Assembly (NCBI GenBank): GCA_902549785.1
Contig: CACCWT010000010.1
Location: 1-24,526, forward strand
Source: an uncultured Pelagibacteraceae bacterium
GTDB lineage: Bacteria > Pseudomonadota > Alphaproteobacteria > Pelagibacterales > Pelagibacteraceae
Direction: 5' to 3'
Length of the DNA stretch: 24,526 nt
The position numbers and the translations under genes are program-made. Positions 20,233 through 24,526 of this stretch are shown one piece after another. Numbering within the stretch: position 1 is the stretch's first letter; each line of letters starts with the position of its first letter. The notes under the pieces were generated by a model. The model was not told the origin of the DNA. It searched no databases and worked only from the letters and a program-made list of their open reading frames with translations.

Positions 20233-21165
20233 ATGAAGATTCTCACTGGAAATAGCAACAAACAGCTAAGTAATAAAATTTCAAAAAACCTAAAAAATAA
20301 ATTAGTAAATACCAGTATTAGAAAGTTTGCAGATGGTGAGATCTATATAGAAATTAACGAAAATATAAGAGGTAACAGTATTTTTATAATTCAATCAGTA
20401 TCCTCTCCAGCAAATGATAATTTAATGGAGTTGCTTCTTTGTATAGATGCACTTAAAAGATCTTCTGCAAAAAATATCACTGCAGTAATTCCATATTTTG
20501 GATATGCGAGACAAGATCGTAAGGTTGTACCAAGAACTTCTATTTCTGCAAAATTAGTATCAAACCTTATAACGAATGCAGGAGCTGACCGAGTGGTAAC
20601 AGTAGATTTGCATGCAGGTCAAATTCAAGGTTTTTTTGATATTCCTGTAGATAACTTATTTGCTACACCAATCTTTGCAAAGCATATTAACAGAAAAATT
20701 AAAAGCAAAAATATTATATGTGTTGCCCCCGATGTGGGAGGAGTTGAAAGGGCAAGGGCTTTAGGAAAAAAATTAGATGTCGGTTTAGCAATAGTTGATA
20801 AAAGGAGACCTAGTCCTGGAAAATCGCAAGTTATGAATGTTATTGGAAATGTAAAAAATAAAGTCTGTATTTTAACTGATGATATAATTGACTCTGGAGG
20901 AACGATAGTAAATGCAGCTGATGCTTTATTAAAAAGAGGTGCAAAAGAAGTTCATGTATATGCAACTCATGGGGTTTTTAGCGGTGATGCAGTTAAAAAG
21001 ATAAAAAATTCAAAAATTAAAAACTTAGTCATTACAGATAGTATAGATAGTTCAGACAAACTAAAAAAAGTAAGAAATATTGAAGTATTATCAATATCAA
21101 TCTTACTAGCAGAGGCTATCAAAAGGATTTCTAATTCAACATCTGTCTCAGATCTATTCAAATAA
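20233..21165 (+). CDS. prs: Ribose-phosphate pyrophosphokinase
   Basis: PRPP synthetase, 310 residues, making phosphoribosyl pyrophosphate from ribose-5-phosphate and ATP for purine, pyrimidine, histidine, tryptophan and NAD synthesis. Motifs: RKFADGEIYIEINENIRG (30-47), IPYFGYARQDRK (about 86-97), VDLHAGQIQGFFDIP (about 124-138), and the PRPP-binding loop ILTDDIIDSGGTI (about 218-230). Length and motifs are those of class I Prs. It is followed by rplY, pth and ychF, a common proteobacterial order. Confidence 0.97.
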   Translation: MKILTGNSNKQLSNKISKNLKNKLVNTSIRKFADGEIYIEINENIRGNSIFIIQSVSSPANDNLMELLLCIDALKRSSAKNITAVIPYFGYARQDRKVVPRTSISAKLVSNLITNAGADRVVTVDLHAGQIQGFFDIPVDNLFATPIFAKHINRKIKSKNIICVAPDVGGVERARALGKKLDVGLAIVDKRRPSPGKSQVMNVIGNVKNKVCILTDDIIDSGGTIVNAADALLKRGAKEVHVYATHGVFSGDAVKKIKNSKIKNLVITDSIDSSDKLKKVRNIEVLSISILLAEAIKRISNSTSVSDLFK

Positions 21166-21168
21166 ATC

Positions 21169-21196
21169 TTGTAAAATTACCAAACTGCGTTATAAA
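21169..21196 (+). promoter_or_regulatory. Putative promoter of rplY
   Basis: TTGTAA (21169-21174) and TATAAA (21191-21196) are separated by 16 bp in the 42-bp prs-rplY spacer. The predicted start of transcription is near 21203, only about 5 nt before the rplY ATG (21208). It is the best -35/-10 pair noticed in the window. No Shine-Dalgarno precedes rplY. Confidence 0.45.
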
Positions 21197-21207
21197 ACCT
21201 GCAATTT

Positions 21208-21924
21208 ATGAGCATAATACAAGCGACAATAAGAGAAACAAAAACTAAAGGCCAAGTGAATGACTTGAGAAGCGCAGGTAATGTTCCAGGTATAGTTTAT
21301 GGTGGAGATCTGCCAAATGAAAAAATTTCAATTACTACCAAAGAACTAAAAAATTTAATAAATAATGAAAATTTTCTTTCTAATGTTATTTCTATTAATT
21401 TAGATGGCAAAGAACAGAAAGTCTTAACAAGAAATATTTCTTTCGACACTGTCACTGATGAGCCAATTCATTTTGATTTAATGAGAATTGTCAAAGGTGG
21501 AAAAATTATTTTAGAAATACCAGTGAAATTTTTAAATAATGAACTATCTCCTGGACTTAAACGTGGAGGAGTGCTTAATATCGTAAGACGTAAAGTTGAA
21601 CTCAAATGTCCTGCAGAAAATATTCCAACTGAACTTATTGTAGATTTAGAGGGTTTAGAAATTGGTACAAGTATAAAAATTTCTTCAATTAAATTACCTG
21701 AAAATGTTACTCCTACGATTCAAGGAAGAGACTTTGTAATTGCTACAGTTGCTGCACCTACAGTAGTTAAAGAGCCAGAGAAACCAGCAGAGACGGCTGA
21801 AGGTGAAGCTGCAGAAGGAGCAGAAGCAGCTGCCGAAGGCAGTGAAAAAACTTCAAGTGATGGTGATAAGGCAGAGGGTGAGAAATCTAAAGAAGAAGAT
21901 AAACCTTCATCAGATAAAAAATAA
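21208..21924 (+). CDS. rplY: 50S ribosomal protein L25 (CTC/TL5 type) with acidic tail
   Basis: A 238-residue long-form L25 that binds 5S rRNA. The N-terminal domain (about 1-92) has RSAGNVPGIVYGG (21-33) and ends with EPIHFDLMRI; the C-terminal TL5-like beta domain (about 95-183) has LKRGGVLNIVRRKVELKCP. A low-complexity Ala/Glu/Lys/Ser tail occupies residues 184-238 (DNA 21757-21921), longer than the folded family needs and probably disordered. Such tails are common in alphaproteobacterial L25 and vary between relatives. It lies between prs and pth. Confidence 0.95.
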   Translation: MSIIQATIRETKTKGQVNDLRSAGNVPGIVYGGDLPNEKISITTKELKNLINNENFLSNVISINLDGKEQKVLTRNISFDTVTDEPIHFDLMRIVKGGKIILEIPVKFLNNELSPGLKRGGVLNIVRRKVELKCPAENIPTELIVDLEGLEIGTSIKISSIKLPENVTPTIQGRDFVIATVAAPTVVKEPEKPAETAEGEAAEGAEAAAEGSEKTSSDGDKAEGEKSKEEDKPSSDKK

Positions 21925-21960
21925 TAAATAGTGAAATATTTTTTCCAAAATTAATAAAAT

Positions 21961-22521
21961 ATGTTGTTACTTGTTGGTTTAGGAAATCCGACTCCAAATA
22001 GTCAAAATAATAGACATAATATTGGTTTTAAAATTGTGGATGCAATTAACCAAAAATTTGGATTGTCTAAGCAAAAACCAAAATTTAAGGGATTGTTAAC
22101 CACTGGAAATATTGGTGATAAGAAAGTTTATGCAATCAAACCTCTTACATTTATGAATAATTCTGGAATTTGCATAAGAGAACTTCTTGAATATTTCAAA
22201 ATAGATGCAGAAGATGTAATAGTATTCCATGATGACTTAGATATTGAATTTGGAAAAATTAAAGCAAAATTTGGTGGGTCAAGTGCGGGACACAATGGTA
22301 TTGCATCTATTGATAAGTTTATTGGTAAAGAATATTCAAGAGTTCGGATTGGTATAGGTAAACCAGAAAATAAAATATCTGTTTCTGATTTTGTGCTAAA
22401 CGACTTTAATGAGGATGAACAAGTCCATTTGGATACAATTACAAGTAATATAATTGAGTCCTTAAATATCTTAATAGATAAAAAATTAGATTTATTTTCT
22501 AGTACAGTTAACAACAACTAA
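21961..22521 (+). CDS. pth: Peptidyl-tRNA hydrolase
   Basis: Pth, 186 residues, recycles peptidyl-tRNA released from stalled ribosomes. Motifs: VGLGNP (5-10) with the conserved Asn, NNRHNIGF with the catalytic His19, KPLTFMNNSG (about 60-69), VFHDDLDIEFGKIKAKFGGSSAGHNGI (about 83-109) with the catalytic Asp, and YSRVRIGIGKP. The residues after GNP (TPNSQNN) differ from the more usual GPEYxxT but keep the spacing. The stop codon directly abuts the ychF ATG with no spacer. Confidence 0.96.
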   Translation: MLLLVGLGNPTPNSQNNRHNIGFKIVDAINQKFGLSKQKPKFKGLLTTGNIGDKKVYAIKPLTFMNNSGICIRELLEYFKIDAEDVIVFHDDLDIEFGKIKAKFGGSSAGHNGIASIDKFIGKEYSRVRIGIGKPENKISVSDFVLNDFNEDEQVHLDTITSNIIESLNILIDKKLDLFSSTVNNN

Positions 22522-23598
22522 ATGGGTTTTAAATGTGGAATCGTTGGCTTACCAAATGTTGGTAAGTCTACATTGTTTAACGCTTTAACAAACTCTAATA
22601 AAGCACAAGCAGAAAATTTTCCATTTTGTACAATTGATCCAAATATTGGCGTTGTAGCAGTTCCAGATAAAAGACTTGATCAATTGGCTGTAATTTCAGA
22701 TTCAAAAAAGAAAATTAATACAACTATTTCTTTTGTTGATATTGCTGGTCTTGTTAAAGGTGCTTCCAAAGGTGAGGGACTAGGAAATAAATTTTTATCT
22801 CATATCAGGGAAGTTGATGCAATTATACATATGATTAGATGTTTTGACTCAGATGATATTCAAAATGTTAACCCTAACGTTGATCCTGTAAGAGATTTAG
22901 AGATCATAGAAACTGAAATGAAGTTAGCTGATTTAGAATCGATTCAAAAGAGACTTGACAAAAAAAATAAAAAAAATGTTGATATTGAAGAGCTTAAATT
23001 ACTTGAGGCAGCTCAAAAGATAATCGATGAGGATGGTGATTTAACATTCATCACAAATGAATTTGATGAAAAACTTTTAAAAAATAGTGGACTTCTTAGT
23101 ACTAAACCAAAACTATATGTGTGTAATGTAGACGAGGAGAGTATTAAGTCGGGTAACAAATATACTGAGAACTTTATAAAAAAATTTGATGAAAAAAATA
23201 CATTGATAATTTCTGCAGATATAGAAAATCAAATAAACCAATTAGAGGATGAAAATGAAAAAAAAAATTATATGAAAATGATCAATATGTCAGAGACAGG
23301 ACTTAATTCATTAATAAGGAAAGGATACGAACTTCTATCCTTACAAACATTTTTTACATCAGGACCAGAAGAGACTAGAGCTTGGACTATTACAAAAGAG
23401 TCTACAGCACCAAATGCTGCAGGGGAAATTCATTCTGACTTTGAGAAAGGATTTATAAGAGCTGAAACAATTTCTTATGAAGATTTTTTAAACAATCAGG
23501 GATGGTTAAAATCCAAAGAGGCTGGAAAAATGAGATTAGAAGGTAAAGAATATATTGTTAAGGATGGAGATATTTTAAACTTTCGTTTCAATACGTGA
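22522..23598 (+). CDS. ychF: Redox-regulated ATPase YchF (OLA1 family)
   Basis: YchF, 358 residues, is a ribosome-associated P-loop ATPase of the Obg superfamily. The G1 loop is GLPNVGKST (9-17), G2 region ENFPFCTIDPNIG (31-43), G3 DIAGLVKGASKGEGLGNKF (73-91), and the G4 position reads NVDEES instead of NKxD, the change that gives ATP preference. A central coiled-coil region follows the G domain and a TGS domain closes the protein. It starts immediately after the pth stop; translational coupling is likely. The 3' end overlaps that of the convergent cytochrome c1 gene by 24 bp. Confidence 0.97.
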   Translation: MGFKCGIVGLPNVGKSTLFNALTNSNKAQAENFPFCTIDPNIGVVAVPDKRLDQLAVISDSKKKINTTISFVDIAGLVKGASKGEGLGNKFLSHIREVDAIIHMIRCFDSDDIQNVNPNVDPVRDLEIIETEMKLADLESIQKRLDKKNKKNVDIEELKLLEAAQKIIDEDGDLTFITNEFDEKLLKNSGLLSTKPKLYVCNVDEESIKSGNKYTENFIKKFDEKNTLIISADIENQINQLEDENEKKNYMKMINMSETGLNSLIRKGYELLSLQTFFTSGPEETRAWTITKESTAPNAAGEIHSDFEKGFIRAETISYEDFLNNQGWLKSKEAGKMRLEGKEYIVKDGDILNFRFNT

Positions 23599-24360
23599 CC
23601 AGATTTTTTTCATACTGAAATAAACTAAAATTGTTAACACTGATAAATATATAATCACCCTAAAACCTAGTTTATGTCTTGCCTCTAAATGTGGTTCAGC
23701 TGTCCACTGTAAAAAAGTTGTTACATCTTTGGCCATTTGGTCTACTGTTGCTTTCGTTCCATCTGAATATTCTACAATGTCATCATCCAGAGGAGATGCC
23801 ATTTTAATTTTATTTCCATACATATACTTATTGTAATACACACCATCATCAAGCTCCATGCCTGCTGGCGGTTCATCATAGCCCATTAAAACAGAATAAA
23901 TATAGTTTGCTCCACCACTTCTTGCTTTTACAAGCACTGACATATCTGGGGGATATGCTCCACCATTTGCTGCAATTGCTTCCTGAACATTTGCATAAGG
24001 CATTACAAATTTATCGGACAACTTAGCTGGTCTTTCGAACATTTCTCCATCGCTATTTGGTCCGTCTGTTACTTCGAAATTTGAGGCAATCGCTTTAGCC
24101 TCAAGTTCTGTAAACTCTGGTCCACCTTTTTCTGCAAGATTTCTATAACTTAAATGTTTAAGTGAGTGGCATGAAGCACAAACTTCTGTATAAACTTGAT
24201 ATCCTCTTTGCAAAGATGCTCTATCAAATTTGCCAAAGAAGCTCTTAAAAGACCAGTCTACTTCCAACAGATCATTTTGCTCTCCAGCTGCCTGGACTTT
24301 TGAAAAAAATAAAGATGAAACTAAAATGAAAAAAAAAGCTAAATTTAATGAGTTTCTCAC
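23575..24360 (-). CDS. petC: Cytochrome c1 of the bc1 complex
   Basis: A 261-residue cytochrome c1. An N-terminal signal peptide with hydrophobic core LAFFFILVSSLFF is followed by a likely cleavage site after VQA (residue 24). The haem-binding motif CASCH is at 61-65; the sixth ligand is probably Met187 (NKIKMASPL); a C-terminal membrane anchor spans about 233-250. The protein passes electrons from the Rieske protein to cytochrome c in the periplasm as part of ubiquinol-cytochrome c reductase. It starts with GTG, inferred from the overlap GTGA with the stop of the upstream cytochrome b gene. The 3' end overlaps ychF by 24 bp. Confidence 0.95.
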   Translation of the reverse strand: MRNSLNLAFFFILVSSLFFSKVQAAGEQNDLLEVDWSFKSFFGKFDRASLQRGYQVYTEVCASCHSLKHLSYRNLAEKGGPEFTELEAKAIASNFEVTDGPNSDGEMFERPAKLSDKFVMPYANVQEAIAANGGAYPPDMSVLVKARSGGANYIYSVLMGYDEPPAGMELDDGVYYNKYMYGNKIKMASPLDDDIVEYSDGTKATVDQMAKDVTTFLQWTAEPHLEARHKLGFRVIIYLSVLTILVYFSMKKIWSRIETKV

Positions 24361-24526
24361 AGTTTTTCTTTATAGTTAGAATTATCTCTAGCCATTGCCA
24401 TATCTGGCGATCCACCTAAAATTGGTTCAGTTATACTTAGTGGCAACGGCGTAGTTTTTTCCTTAAAACCTAAAAATGGAAGAATTATTAAGAAATGTGC
24501 AAAATAATAAGCGGTAGCAACTCTAG
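24357..24526 (-). CDS. petB: Cytochrome b of the bc1 complex, C-terminal end (partial)
   Basis: Reading the minus strand from the window end gives an open frame of about 55 residues ending at TGA (24357-24359). It contains ATAYYFAHFLIILPFLG (a last transmembrane helix) and TTPLPLSITEPILGG, the well-known C-terminus of alphaproteobacterial cytochrome b, followed by a hydrophilic tail ending YKEKL. The rest of the gene, and presumably the Rieske gene petA before it, lies beyond the window. The stop overlaps the GTG start of petC. Haem and quinone sites are outside the visible part. Confidence 0.93.
   Translation of the reverse strand, partial: RVATAYYFAHFLIILPFLGFKEKTTPLPLSITEPILGGSPDMAMARDNSNYKEKL

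Noticed and set aside
22128..22517. 129-codon minus-strand frame inside pth
   Set aside because: Antisense shadow of a clear peptidyl-tRNA hydrolase; no motifs of its own.

Overview
The window is about 24.5 kb of very AT-rich, tightly packed bacterial DNA. It encodes 26 protein genes, two of them cut by the window edges, and no RNA gene, mobile element or CRISPR array that I can recognise. Protein families and gene order (carB, ELM1-family/trxB, SDR-folB-uvrC-pgsA, lgt-midA-pgeF, prs-rplY-pth-ychF, a MarR/OmpR/EnvZ-type triad, petBC) point to an alphaproteobacterium. The base composition, near-absence of spacers and scarcity of Shine-Dalgarno sites fit a streamlined marine member of the SAR11 (Pelagibacterales) kind. 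That taxonomic call is inference; no rRNA is present.

Layout. (1) 1-764: 3' end of carB. (2) 761-4644: accessory-looking block with a circularly permuted ATP-grasp protein divergent from an Anbu-type proteasome beta subunit, then a 2OG-Fe(II) oxygenase and an ELM1-family protein on the minus strand. (3) 4665-7057: trxB, a PsiE-family membrane protein, an NAD(P)-dependent extended SDR. (4) 7049-8236 minus: class I aspartate aminotransferase. (5) 8273-14009: overlapping operon uvrB, pteridine-reductase-like SDR (folM type), folB, uvrC, pgsA. (6) 14006-14887 minus: ilvE. (7) 14949-17353: MarR regulator, OmpR-type response regulator and EnvZ-type histidine kinase, resembling PetP/PetR plus a kinase. 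(8) 17334-17576 minus: ubiK. (9) 17627-20218: lgt, midA-like methyltransferase, pgeF. (10) 20233-23598: prs, rplY, pth, ychF. (11) 23575-24526 minus: cytochrome c1 and the C-terminus of cytochrome b (bc1 complex).

Functional threads: nucleotide-excision repair (UvrB, UvrC) is interleaved with folate/pterin genes; several genes serve respiration (UbiK for ubiquinone, a MidA/NDUFAF7-like complex I factor, cytochrome bc1, a possible PetPR-type regulator); translation and nucleotide housekeeping sit in prs-rplY-pth-ychF.

Most notable: an Anbu/ATP-grasp pair lacking its usual alpha-E and transglutaminase neighbours, with a spaced inverted repeat in its shared promoter region; an SDR carrying the R, D, Y and K signature of pteridine reductases next to folB; and the fact that all six convergent gene pairs overlap at their 3' ends, leaving no room for ordinary terminators. 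The longest stretch without a gene is 106 bp (2207-2312).
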